DNA of 64,000 nt from Notospermus geniculatus (taxonomy: Eukaryota > Nemertea > Pilidiophora > Heteronemertea > Lineidae): contig NMRB01000034.1 of assembly GCA_002633025.1 (NCBI GenBank), positions 841,756-905,755 of the forward strand, written 5' to 3'. The notes under the pieces are model-generated. The model worked only from the letters and a program-made list of their open reading frames with translations, had not been told where the DNA came from and did not search any database. The translations under genes and the position numbers were made by a program. Shown here in pieces: positions 21,942 to 32,639 of the stretch (position 1 is its first letter; each line of letters begins with the position of its first letter).

Positions 21942-22342
21942 CTGAAAATAATGTGATTTATTTGACTCTACCTTGTTATATCAGCAATCACTCAATGAAT
22001 CACTCAATGAAGAAAGTGTATCACACACGAGCAGGCTATGATTGTCAAATCGAGGGGTCATTTTCACCAGCGAAATGTTGAATGAGTGTTTTTCAGCCAG
22101 GTAAGATAATGGATGAATAGGACCAATAGTACAACTAGGGATTTGGAATGAGCAGTTCGCCCTTGACAGAGATCACATAGTGACGCACTCTTCAATTGCG
22201 TATGAAAAGAAACAACGCATCTCTTGCTGCAGCAAGGAAACACTTTTCGGCTTCAATTGAAAATGCAAACATGATATTCACACAGTCACCTGCTTTCATG
22301 GAAAAGACATATTGCCCCAACGTGTTATTATCATATACTCAC

Positions 22343-22441
22343 AAAGACATCAATTATGGGTTTGAATTTTAGACCTTTGCCCCGATCAAAACGCATATTT
22401 TCTTCAATTATCTTGATGAACTCTACCACTTCCATTGGTTG
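22343..22441 (-). CDS. Internal exon of the SAMD3-like gene
   Basis: Bounded by gttacgttttcag|caacc at 22441 and gatgtcttt|gtgagt at 22343. It is 99 bp encoding 33 residues (QPMEVVEFIKIIEEN...). The clean acceptor/donor pair and the flanking exons of the same family support it. Confidence 0.6.
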
Positions 22442-23135
22442 CTGAAAACGTAACACTTCAAACTCAAGTAAACAGGTTACATAACTTACAACAGAGACAT
22501 GCTGGTTACTCATGTAATCACTAACTAACTCCACAAAGTTAAAAACATATGTTCCAGTAAGACCTTGATACAGTTTTCAAGCTACATCTGGGCAGGAAAG
22601 TAAGGAAGGGAGTAACACGAACTAACTGTACTCATTGTGGCTATGCATACATGTATGGCATGCTCCAACCCATCGGACATGGGGATTACTTTCATGGCTA
22701 AACAGTTAGTGGTGACCTCATTACTGTAAGTACAGTCAGGCTCTACAAGGCCACCCGCCAAAACACGCTCCTTCTACTGATGTCTCACTCCTAGCTTCTG
22801 TTTTGGAACTTTCTTTTTCAATGCCTGTCGGAGTTTGTTCTAGTTTTCGTTAGGTTTCCCCAGTCAGAAGCATAAATTCATAGCCGATCTGAAAAATAAC
22901 GAGGAGAGGTCAGAGGAAATAAGAAATGATGAGCACTGGATGGAGATAGTTCGCTGTTCCGGCCACAGAGCCAAATCCCGTTAAGTTTTTGCACATCAAG
23001 CCCAGTAATGTTGGGCTTTCAAACTACTGTGTTCAATTGGGGCACTTTTATTGGAGTTTGAGAAGAATGACAATCCAGACCTGCCCATTTCACATCCTTG
23101 AAGCAGGTGAACTTGTTAATGATGGGCGCCAACTT

Positions 23136-23366
23136 TCAAGGGGGAAGGGTGGAGATCCATTTTCGCCGCTCATCATGTGTTTCTCGCAGAAGAATTTTGA
23201 TATGTGTGTCATCGGGCTTCATATTTCCATATTCGCTGACTAACTCTTCAACGGTTTTGTCATACTTTCCATCCTTACTTGCTGAAGATGACGAAGCCGT
23301 TGCTTGAAATGTCACACAAGCTGGTATGCTGTAGCGTGGGTTTTTGGTGATCCCGTTCCATTGCAT
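23136..23366 (-). CDS. Internal exon of the SAMD3-like gene (edges uncertain)
   Basis: The frame contains TVEELVSEYGNMKPDDTHIK, then ILLRETHDERRKWIS. The pattern P-D-D/T-H-I-K-x-L-L-x-x-T ... R-R-x-W-I recurs in SAMD3-like proteins. An acceptor (tgtttgttccag) lies upstream near 23412, but the frame between it and this block is not continuous, so the 5' edge is unresolved. Confidence 0.5.
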   Translation of the reverse strand: MQWNGITKNPRYSIPACVTFQATASSSSASKDGKYDKTVEELVSEYGNMKPDDTHIKILLRETHDERRKWISTLPP

Positions 23367-23529
23367 TCCCGAGACTTTTACGTTTCAACTGCAGACGCAA
23401 GCTGCGAACCATCTGGAACAAACAGTTGTTGAACTCGGACTGAAGTGTCAATCAAAGCAGTAGATGACAAAAAATACGACACTTGTCTATGCGTGAAGAA
23501 CTTCCCAGTGTTACCTACACAGAGCTTAC

Positions 23530-23759
23530 CCATGGTTCATTGCCTTCTCGTTTGATACAAGGGTATTTCTGAAACATCCGTTGCCCGATCATCCTGTAAT
23601 CATGAACGGTTGAAATAGAGGATTTGGCTAAGTAATAATTAGCTGCTTCGGTTATTATTCGGTTCCACACTGGTATTGACTCGTTTTTCTCAAGGTATGC
23701 AGTTACCAGCACAGAGAAATTTGGAAGCGGTAGGATCTCGACAGGCATGATTTTTATTC
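23530..23759 (-). CDS. N-terminal exon of the SAMD3-like gene
   Basis: Acceptor tgtctttcag|gaata at 23759 and donor ccatgg|gtaagc at 23530. It encodes IMPVEILPLPNFSVLVTAYL, then a helical segment and RMIGQRMFQKYP. The proline-leucine entry, helical block and 'KYP' end match the module preceding the DDxxIK block in SAMD3-like proteins. Order and strand agree with the exons at 23136, 22343 and 21470. The function of this family is not established; many copies sit near transposons. Confidence 0.6.
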
Positions 23760-24088
23760 CTGAAAGACAGACAAAATGATAAGCAAATGGAACTTGAATT
23801 TTCACGACAATCGCACCGCCCTGAGGAAACAGCACTTGTATACAGTGTATAAATGCGCAGTTCATTTTTAATAAATGAGCCATCAAAATTATCCCCCGAG
23901 TCTTAACACGTCAATCACATCATAACCGCATACTACTATTAAGTCCGCATGCTACACTTACCACTCCTTCAGGTATTGTTAGTACTCTAGTCATAGTTTG
24001 GAGTCTTCCACTCATCTGGCTTGTTTATTTCCTTCACGTCATCCAGGAAACTCATAAAAGGATCCGCTCCTCTCGTGTTGACTCTTCG

Positions 24089-24547
24089 TCTCCACATATA
24101 CTCTAGATTCGTTCTTCTAAGGTTACTTCATATATTCATGCTGTAGGTTTAGGCCCAGCCCACAATATAGACCATACAAAGAATTTATTGATTCTATTCA
24201 ACATAACTGACCAATGAGTGAGTCTTGCGTTACTTGCACTGAGCCGCGAAGACTGCTTTGTTGGCAGGCACTATTAAAAGAGTGTCTGTTACATTCACTG
24301 TTGTATTGGCCTTATGCACAGCGCCTATTCAATCACTTCTCAAAAGCATCAATTTCAAACTGTCCGAGACTGATCACCACGTGTTCTTTCTGTGGTCGGA
24401 TAATTCAGTCGTCAAAAGCCCTTTCCCTCCTCGCCTGTCAGTCACACTGAGCAGTTCTTTATTTTGCCATTCATATTCAATAGGGTAGGCGGTCATATGA
24501 GTGTTCAGTAAAGTAACCTTAGAAGAACGAATCTAGAGTATGTCGCA
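24089..24547. mobile_element. MITE with tctagattcgttcttctaag ends, next to Merlin
   Basis: tctagattcgttcttctaag (about 24101) and its complement cttagaagaacgaatctaga (about 24518) bound about 450 bp. It lies at the 3' side of the Merlin transposase remnant and may have inserted into it or represent one of its deletion derivatives. Target duplicate not identified. Confidence 0.65.
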
Positions 24548-24559
24548 AGGTACCCCGCG

Positions 24560-25380
24560 ATTTTTTTTACACCCGTACTTAGGCAAGCTTCTTTTCGCGT
24601 GCAACCATGCTCCCTCTGTGGTGTTTGTTGTGCTAACGTCGGATGTTTGAAGTTAACACTATGATTCACCGTCAAATGTTCGAAGTCGCTGTCTGAGAGA
24701 TAGGAATATGCTTTCCAGCAATCACTTATTATGGTCGTCCCGGCAGGATCCATTGTTTGATTATTGGTATGAGAGTCCCAGAATCACGTTTCTCAACTGG
24801 CACTAAGAAAAGCTTGCCACTCTCCCTTTCCACACCTCCAAAAACCACTGGCCATCAACCGCATGTCCCCTGTAGTATTTTCTCTTCCCGAGCTTAGATT
24901 CGTCTGTTGCCACTGTATTTCCGGGACCCCGACCTGTTCCTTTCGATTAATGCACACTGTCATCATCACATCCTACAGAAATTGTACCAGTCAACAACTG
25001 TTCTGTCGCATAGCCCCAACTCGTGCTTCTGGCCAGCTGTGCGTGAATGCAAACGTTAGATGCAGTACCTCCGCAATTGTAAGATTCGAATTCTGGAGCC
25101 AGCTCCCCTTACGAATGCTGACGAACTTTGCGTGCCGTTTCCCATCGATTTGTCCTCTGCAACTCCATATCAGACCATTACTTGATGGATGGCTGCTTGA
25201 TTCTTTCTTCAACGTCATCACGAAACTGCACTCCGGATACCTTGGTTCAGTGCATAAAAGACCATTATCGTAACACCAGTTGATTGTCTTTCTTTTGCTG
25301 CATAATACCTCGTTCAACAAGTAAGCGTGTGTCATTCGAACCCTCTCTCTATACATGATGTCTTGTAACTTGGCCTCCGA
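24560..25380 (-). pseudogene. Merlin (IS1595/ISXO2-like) transposase, two or more frameshifts
   Basis: Read on the minus strand, the N-terminal part (25356-24991) has a zinc-binding-like and SIRKGSWLQNSNLTIAEVLHL segment typical of Merlin. The DDE core follows: TDESKLGKRKYYRGHAVDGQW (about 24905-24845), GKLFLVPVEKRDSGTLIPII (about 24800) and TTIISDCWKAY...TVNHSVNF (about 24740-24650). These lie in different frames, with breaks after QWF and at ILPG. The motif order D-E-S, then P-G-T-T-I-I-S-D-C-W-x-A-Y and H-x-x-V-N-H-S, identifies the superfamily. Non-functional. Confidence 0.85.
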
Positions 25381-25479
25381 GGATTATCCGTTAAAAGGAT
25401 CTCACGAATGCTGAGTGAAACGTGCTCTCCTAACTTTCTTTTCTTAGACATCTTCACCAACTGACTGCCGCAATCTATA

Positions 25480-26370
25480 CTGCTTCACCTTCAGGCGCAC
25501 AGTCTCAGCACTAATTCCTTCTGTTGCTTTATCCAGTGAGTTTTGACAATTAGGCCCCTAGTCTACCCTATAGAGTCTATTCATAGTTTTCATTCCAGAC
25601 GTTTGTTTGTCGAACATTTCCAAAACGAATATCGCACAAAATATTTTTATCCCACACAAATATTACATCCATAAAAATTTAAGTTACACGGCAAAGGATG
25701 GTATACTTAGTATGTTTTAGCATTGTTTTAGATAGAAATATTTCAAATGATCAAGTGGCACAACTGCGCCTTTGTCATGTCATGCATGTACAGCATCGCC
25801 CCAGAGCCAAATGGGGATACCATGCTACATGCAAGTTCATGGTTGCTGCGCAGAGAAGGGAATCTGTCCACCCTTTTTTCGTGGCTAAGCAGAGATCATA
25901 CCAATGCTAATCAGCATTGCGTTATTTCTGGCAAACCGAGCTATTTGGAAAGCCTACACTTTTAGATCGATGCTTTTAGTTCATGCGAAAGATCGAACAT
26001 CATAATAGGCCGAGTTGTGTACAAATAGGGATAGCCTAGGTTTCAATATTTATAACAGACTTGTAAGCTTTACGTACAAATACGGTCTCTCATTGACGGC
26101 CAGATGAAGATGATTTCAGGCCTACACATAGTGAGCAAGTTACACGACCGAACTGTAGTCTTCAAGCATCAGTTATGTCAGTTGCATGAATTTGTCTTCT
26201 TTATGAGAATACTCCGGCGTTGTTGTTCGACTTTGGACCTTCGGTATCGGCCACACAAAGGGTATAGCTTCTGACCATCAGCATCGTTGGACTATCACAG
26301 TTGGCGTAGTCTGCAGACCTTAACCAAAATAATTAGGCCCTAGTCGGAATTGAGGAATGCATGCTGAACT
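25480..26370. other. Intergenic stretch, no gene seen
   Basis: No domain-bearing ORF, repeat copy or convincing splice pair was recognised. Confidence 0.3.
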
Positions 26371-26372
26371 AA

Positions 26373-26642
26373 TTAAAGTTGGCTGTTTTCTTTCAAAGTG
26401 ACTGGGTTAAGTGAAGACATTCGATACGAGCGATATTCATTGTCACGATTCGTAACCTTTCTGCAGAACCCCCTTGGAGCAGAAACGTCTGCAAGAACAT
26501 GGATTTTGTGTACTTCTTTGTAACAACTTCGATGGTCATCGACCTCAGAATTACAGTTGCCTTTTGTATTGTAGTAACACCACAATAACCACAATAGCAG
26601 GGTTTGGAGTTTTAACTCGATGGGCTTTGGGGCTTTAAACAT
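26373..26642 (-). CDS. Possible small secreted-protein exon (weak)
   Basis: The minus-strand frame has a hydrophobic N-terminal stretch (LQTLLLWLLWCYY) that could be a signal peptide, then a short Cys-containing polar region. It is divergent from the GPCR start at 26809. No family recognised, no splice evidence; it may be chance. Confidence 0.2.
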   Translation of the reverse strand: MFKAPKPIELKLQTLLLWLLWCYYNTKGNCNSEVDDHRSCYKEVHKIHVLADVSAPRGFCRKVTNRDNEYRSYRMSSLNPVTLKENSQL

Positions 26643-26808
26643 GGCATTTTCTTACTTCTACGACACCTGGTTTGTGTGATTTTTGCTGGTCTATCCCCAC
26701 GAAAAAATAAAGAGTACGCTATAATTGATATCGGCCGAATTTTGAAGACATTATAATCAAATTATATACTTCGACGGTGTCGAAATCGAAATTTCAAGAA
26801 GGGTCATC

Positions 26809-27316
26809 ATGGCAACGACCATGTTTGTCAGTAATTCAACATTTGTTGGCTCCGTCGGGGACAGTTCGCTGTTATACACTGTAGATATCATTGTCTACAT
26901 TATAACAGTTCCCATTCCAGCGTTTCTTATTGTTGCTGGGCTAATTGGTAACTTGCTCAGCTTTCTCTTGATGAATCAGAAGAAGTATGAGAAGAGTACC
27001 ACATGTTTTTACATGCGCAGTATCGCCGTATTTGACAGTGTGTACATCTATGGTCGGATGATTTTACGGTATCTGCTGGTAATTGCGCCACAACTTTTCA
27101 AAAACAGCACGATAAAGCATTCGTTTTGCTTATATTACCAGGCAAGCGTTGAGACAGGTATGATACTCTCTCCACTGGTACTGGTCGCGATGACTTTCGA
27201 CCGCTTCATCGCCCTGACGTGGCCTTTACAAGCAGCAAGAGTATGCACCATGCGCAAGGCGAGAGTTACTGTTTTGGTCATTCTGATGGGTGGTATTACT
27301 CTTGGTCTTGTTAATN
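26809..27316 (+). CDS. Rhodopsin-class GPCR, N-terminal half, cut by N/poly-C
   Basis: ATG at 26809 (context tcatcatggc); N-S-T glycosylation site at residue 9. TM1 has AGLIGNLLSFLL (GN motif). TM2 has YMRSIAVFDSVYIYGR with D. TM3 starts at FCLYYQ (conserved Cys) and ends VAMTFDRFIAL, a D-R-F version of DRY, followed by TWPLQAARVCTMRKAR. TM4 is VTVLVILMGGITLGLVN. The frame is then lost at an N plus poly-C (27316-27330). Just beyond, another frame reads GNTCIIPRGDNYVLNDT, which looks like extracellular loop 2 with its conserved Cys, and stops at about 27413. TM5-7 were not found. Probably a peptide-type receptor; ligand unknown. Confidence 0.8.
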
Positions 27317-27888
27317 CCCCCCCCCCCCCCATTTCGAGGCAATACATGTATTATTCCAAGAGGGGATAATTACGTTCTCAACGACACCTTACCCTCGAGA
27401 AGCATCTTTCACGATGGCCGTGCACATCCAACGTAGGTGCAAGTAGGCGAACATTGAATCCAAACGAATTAACGGGTATCAAATGCCAAATGATACAGGG
27501 TGAGTTCAGTGTAACACTTTTTCGAAAAGAGACATACCAGGGATTCTGAGCAGGTGTAAAGGGAAAGAATGTTCCCAGGAAAAACTGTCCCAGGAACAAA
27601 ACATCCTATTGTTACACTCTAATCTCTGGGGATTGGTTTTCAATAGTCATGCCGCTTATTCCGTCATTCAACAATAGAAGTGGACACTTTTTACAGGGGG
27701 ACACTCTGTACCGTTACAGGTGTGTAACTTGTAACTGCCATCTCCTGTTGTATTGAGTATTGTATTGATTATGTATACTATAATTGATGGTGGCACTTTA
27801 AGTTCGAACGCTAACTCCTCCGTGGTTTCTGATCAAAATGGCACCATTTTCACAGGGAGTGTTGAGAGTTACATGGGGTGATCCTTAA

Positions 27889-28141
27889 AGGAGCTGGACG
27901 TCCAAGTTGTAAACACTCACTCACTGGTTCTCTATCCACGCGACGCCTGCGGTGCTGCCACCTATTGTCGGTGATATGTACTGACGTGAATATCGTGAGT
28001 GAGTTGCATCGGACCAGGAACCAGTCTAACGATCATGCCGGGGCGCTACTGGTGCTGCCACCTGCACGAAGGAATAAAACTAGTTTGCCGACCATGTTTG
28101 TAAACAAGCCAGCTTGTTTACAACTTCGGCGTCTAACTCCT
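27889..28141. mobile_element. TTAA MITE with aggagct...gacg ends
   Basis: TTAA at 27885-27888 and 28142-28145. The inverted ends are imperfect outside (aggagctggacg / cgtctaactcct) and strong inside (aagttgtaaac / gtttacaactt). An internal ggtgctgccacct word is repeated. Confidence 0.7.
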
Positions 28142-28149
28142 TTAAGTGG

Positions 28150-28540
28150 GAGGCATTTTTTTAGCCATTTTTATGCCATCCTCTGGTCAGACGACATATG
28201 CATCATGCCATGTGAGTATGTGCTCGCCACGGGTATCATGCTAGTGACATTCAAAAGGGTGTAGGCTTTTGTGAGAAGCACTCTGAGTCTCCGCCCCACC
28301 AGATAACTTGACCTAGGAATTGCGATTACCCCCCTCCCCCCCCCCTCCACAACAGTTTCTTGATTTTAAAACCTTCGACATTATTCGGCGCGACTCTTTG
28401 CCGCGATTGGTAGTGGTAGGAGATTCGCGACGTGTAGTGCAAAAGGGGCTGTCCACACGATATGACTAGTCATAGTCTTCTGATGCTGTACTGTAACCCC
28501 AGTTNGGCACAAAGTTTCTGAGCCCAGGTACGGAGGACGG
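28150..28540. other. Intergenic stretch with poly-C and an N
   Basis: No gene seen. It contains a C-rich run near 28331-28347 and a single N at 28505. Confidence 0.3.
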
Positions 28541-28960
28541 AATAAAAATAAAAAAAAACTTAGGTTAAGTTCACTTTTTTCATTTTCAGCTTTAGAATGA
28601 CAAGTTAGACAAATCGGAGGAAATAAAAAACCAAATAAATTCTTTATAAATGCCTCTTTTCTGCTTCTTTCCGTCCTTGTTGCTGGGAAATAGTGTTGGT
28701 TTTATTTATTTTTAGCTGTCCTGACTGCTAATCCAAGGTCGGCGAGAATAAAAATGACTCCATTTATTCGTTTTTTTCTTAGAAGACCTCATTTGAACTT
28801 CGGAGGCAATAAAAGAAACTGATTTTCCCAATTTTATTTTTTTTCCGGAATGGCATTTTGCCACGTCGGCGGGCCCGTAAACCAAAGAATAAAAAAAGTG
28901 TGGCCCAAGCAACAAACCAAAAAGCCTGATTTCCACTCACTTCATTTCATTCTACCAACG
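28540..28960. repeat. Interspersed aataaaa-rich stretch
   Basis: Words such as gaataaaaata, gaaataaaaaacc, gaataaaaatga, caataaaaga and gaataaaaaaag recur at irregular intervals within unique sequence. No fixed period. The signal may be compositional only. Confidence 0.35.
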
Positions 28961-29307
28961 ACAACAATAAACAGGACAGCGAATCATAGTATTGAGGGCA
29001 GTCGGATGCAAAATCGTGGATACATTATTCCCTATAGTATGATGACGTAATCCTATCCCTAACCCTGATCTTTCCAGTCGGCCGATCAGAATAATTGTTA
29101 CTGAGTAACAAGTTCACTGATTGGTTTGCACGTTTTTTGCCCTCCAATCAGTGTCACGGGTCGGTACGGTAGTACTTTGCACCTGCTGACAAAACTAAGA
29201 TGTCAATTGGTTTATCTGGCCATAGGCCCCATTGATCGAATTGGTCGGCGTTTCGTAATGTGCCAGCTATTTATGGCGATCTAAGGTTCGCTGGTTCATT
29301 CGCAACT

Positions 29308-29382
29308 CAACAGGGTAACGCCGTCCCTGGCGCATAGATAAATTTATCTATGCGTCAGGGAAGGCGTTACCCTCTTGTGTTG
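29308..29382. repeat. Compact near-perfect palindrome
   Basis: Arms caacagggtaacgcc...catagataaa and tttatctatg...ggcgttaccct...gttg meet with essentially no loop at 29342/29343 (gataaatttatc). It can extrude as a cruciform or hairpin. No target duplicate identified. Confidence 0.85.
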
Positions 29383-29568
29383 TACCCATGCGGGTTGGTG
29401 CTACGTTGGCGTTGCATCAGAGCAAACGTGAAGTACGATATTCTGGTATTTGGGCTGTCTGATGGGAGTTCTACTCCTTAGAACCGTGTTTCCTATTTTC
29501 TATTTCTATGCCGTGTAAGGTCTTTTAAATTCAATCTCATGCCCACTTCTGGTTCATGTAATTTCAGG

Positions 29569-29909
29569 TGCTCATATACGACCTTTTTTTGCCTACCCGG
29601 CAACGGAAAACTTTGTTCTCAGAATACATGAGTTTTTCCACTACGAATTACTTGTTCTTCGTCGTTCCTGTTGCTGTACGTGACAATCGGCTGAATTTCG
29701 CCGGTCAGTCCTGCAACGGTGTCCGCACCTTTAATATGACGAAACCACAACCACGTTGGACCAAGAATTCAAAGGAAACTGAAACGACATTTACGAAAAA
29801 ATATAGGGAATATCACAGGCATCAAACTTATCAGATATCATTGACAAAAGAGAACTATAAAACAGAGAATCAGTTGACTTGTCGAAGGTCGAGTTCAGGC
29901 ACGTTTTGA
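29569..29909 (+). CDS. Possible exon of unknown gene (weak)
   Basis: A frame of about 113 residues preceded by an acceptor-like tttcag near 29563-29568. The composition is polar with one hydrophobic patch (NYLFFVVPVAV). No domain recognised. It could be the 3' exon of an unseen gene or chance. Confidence 0.2.
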
Positions 29910-30300
29910 TAAGCCTACAGTTGCCTCATTGTTCCCACACTGTTACCACTGGGAACTACATCGTTACGCAGAGATGACATTTGCACTCAAACCATCGCTG
30001 AAAAGTGCACTTAAGTGCAAAAAGTGAAGGGACGGTCGGTCAGCGTATAGTCATCTCCTGCAGGTGAGGTTCCCAGGGAGAAATTACGACAGTAGGGGCG
30101 GCTGATCAAACCGCGCAGACATCGTAAAGTGTGACGTCGAATCCAAGGAGAAGGTGGCCTCTGGGTACCAGACCGCACAAGGAGGCATTGATAGAGGAAC
30201 CATAATTATATCGCATCGTTGATCAGAACAAAAAATTGCTCAGTATTTCTGGGTGAAGGATGATGGGTTTGCGTTGGAGGTCAGCGGAATAGTGTATTAA
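29910..30300. other. Intergenic stretch, no gene seen
   Basis: Nothing recognised. Confidence 0.3.
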
Positions 30301-30301
30301 A

Positions 30302-30420
30302 GGGATATTCGACAAAAAACTGGATGACTAGATTTACTGGCTTGTGACACATTGCTCACCGCCACCTGAACTAGTTCATTACTATGAAATGCTGAAGCGG
30401 AATTTGTTCAAGTTTGATTT
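30302..30420 (+). repeat. Solo arm of the foldback family at 43807-44608
   Basis: Starts gggatattcgac-aaaaaactggatgac and continues with ttcaccgccacctgaactag-like sequence, matching either arm of the 43807-44608 element. No opposing arm was found nearby, so it is a truncated copy. Confidence 0.65.
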
Positions 30421-30880
30421 TTCGTTCAAGATTTGAAAAAAAATCATAGTCCAAAAATTAGTTTTCATAACATAATAAAAAAACATTGTCCAAAAATTTT
30501 ATTGTAAAATCCCTCCTTTTACTAAACTGAAAAAATTACAGACTTATGGAGGCTCTGCAATGACGTCATCCCGGCAGCCATTCTGGGGCCAGGTGCACAA
30601 AAATCCCCAACCTAACGTGTCGTTAATTTAACTTTTCACGTTCAAGTCCCAAAAATTACGTTAGCTAACACAACCTGAAAATTCAGCTGTTCAGCTAACG
30701 TTGGATTTTTAGTATCTATTAGTATCTATCGCTTTTAGTATCTATTACTTGTATCTCCTTCTTCATGTGACCCCTCGCATAACAAAACTGTTTGGGTTCG
30801 GAGACTGTTTGGGCTACTCGCAGGGTACTGATCGACGTCTCCTTTAACCTGGGCCATTGAACTGTCTTTTTTTTAAAGAT

Positions 30881-31015
30881 GGGGATTTGGCCTAGTGATT
30901 TAAGGCGTGCTGCCCCTTAGTGCTGGCGATTGATGCCTCATGCGAGGGTCCGTGGGTTCGAATCTGGAAGAAAGACGTGATGACTTTCACCTTAGAAATC
31001 AGTGTCTATTTCTTA
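30881..31015 (+). repeat. tRNA-derived SINE, copy 1
   Basis: The head resembles a long-variable-arm tRNA. Box A is tttggcctagtgatttaagg and box B is gggttcgaatc, about 60 bp apart, followed by the body word ctttcaccttagaaa. It lies in duplicated unit 1. Confidence 0.75.
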
Positions 31016-31138
31016 TCACTTATGTTAGTTGCAATGGAATTTATTCCCAATTCCCACTGACATTAACTATTTCTTGCACAGACGCACGTATATTTACAGA
31101 ACCCTCTGTCTGTGTTATATAAATTCTCTGTAGAATTA

Positions 31139-31317
31139 TAATAAACAAGAAGTCAATCTCCAGAATTCACGAATTTTCGACCCCAACCGGGGTCTTTTTC
31201 AAGTGGAACTTTACAATCTGAAACTCTTCAGGCGGAGTAGATGGGACCTTCCCGTGGAGGAGCTAGTGATGTGGGACTGGGAGGGCAAGGAGATGCAAAG
31301 TTGACATTTCCGACCTC
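31139..31317 (-). mobile_element. 5'-truncated LINE 3' end with 14-bp target duplication
   Basis: The 179-bp insert is flanked by tctctgtagaatta at 31125-31138 and 31318-31331. Unit 2 has the 14-mer once (34344-34357) with no insert. On the minus strand it carries a hairpin, gaccccggttggggtc, preceded by a cttgaaaaa-type run and ending tgtttattat. This is a common layout of CR1/Jockey-like LINE 3' ends. A related fragment is at 40177-40255. Confidence 0.88.
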
Positions 31318-31339
31318 TCTCTGTAGAATTACGTGTGTA

Positions 31340-31935
31340 ATTGGCAAAAACCGTTGGAGCTACAGCAATGGTATTTGCACCCAATCTGTTGCAACATGTT
31401 GGGCATAGAAGCATCATGCTGTTTTGCCAAAAATCAATTTTAATTAATTAAGAGAAAAATGACATTTTGTAAAATGACTTTTTTCACAATTTTTGAAAAA
31501 TCGTCCGATTTCAAATTTTCTTTCTTCGTTACATTCAACTTGCCTGACTGACCACATCTGCAACTTTTCCCTTTTAAAATATCAAGAGAAAACGCCTCTT
31601 TTCGCATTTTGCAGCAAAATAAATCCCACTCATACAGTCAAGCAGACAACACCTCTGGGAGAGCCCCTCTTACCAGGGAATCTTGGCGTCATAACAGACT
31701 GTGATCAACAAAACCTGTGGTCTCCCAAGACTCTAATTATATTGATAATATGACCTAACTTCCTTTTACAATAAAAGCCAATTCATGGTATTGATGAGGT
31801 CAGTGTCACTTCCCATTTGGTGCATAACGTGAGAACTGAACTGGAACAGCCCCGGTGTAAAAGAAATGCAGATGTTGGTCAGTCAGGCAAGTCGAATATA
31901 ATGAAGAAAGAAAATTTGAAATCGGAAAATTTTTG
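31340..31935. repeat. Segment of a foldback family also at 34360-35160 and 37780-38795
   Basis: Shared words include gcaacatgttgg, aatttttgaaaaatcgtccg and gtgataaca/tctgggagagcccctctt. In the 37780-38795 copy these sequences occur as both arms of a perfect-looking foldback. Confidence 0.8.
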
Positions 31936-32639
31936 AAAAATGGTCAAGAGTACCCAAAGATGATCAGTCCATCATCATCGCCATTTACTGCGCGGTTGTT
32001 CCCAAAACCTAGGGCAAAAGTGCTCATGTCCCTGTCCCCACTTATTTCTGGCAAGAACAACGATTTTTGAACAAAAATATCCCGCGTCCGATTCACATGC
32101 CGCTAGACCGAACACTTTCCTGATCAGAAGACCGGGTACCAGTCTAACATGCCGCCATTTTGGACGAGTAAGTTTTTCGCTACCCTCGATTGGTCGTGGG
32201 TTGGTCGGGCCGGGTTGGGTAGATTCGACGTCATCTTTGTTACAAAGTTAGGCAACTCCGGTCGATTTTGCAATTCGTTTGTAACTCGGGTCGCCCGAGT
32301 TCAACTCGAGTTACAATCGAAGTCAGCCCATGATGTAACTGTGAAGAACGTAGGCTGAGGCTGTGCAATTAACAACTTCCCTTCCCACTGCTGTGCATTC
32401 GTGACTCTCACTGTGGCAGAGAGACTAGGCATTATCTATCACAGAGCTGTTGCTACCAGTTTAAACCCAGCACTAGCAGGGAACAAGCGAACTAAAAAGC
32501 AGTGTGCAGAGGAGCATCGAGGAAAAAAATTCCTTCCAACAATGACGCAGTTGGATGAAAGTTCTATCTCCACTTCGTTGTAAAGGTTTTGAATGGCATT
32601 ATCAGGAAGGGTTCAGAATAATTTGAATGATACACCATG

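Noticed and set aside
24863-25273. Plus-strand 136-codon ORF
   Set aside because: Antisense of the Merlin transposase remnant.
30881-30968. Functional tRNA gene with long variable arm
   Set aside because: Repeated three times with a common body after box B, which is SINE behaviour; stems are degenerate.
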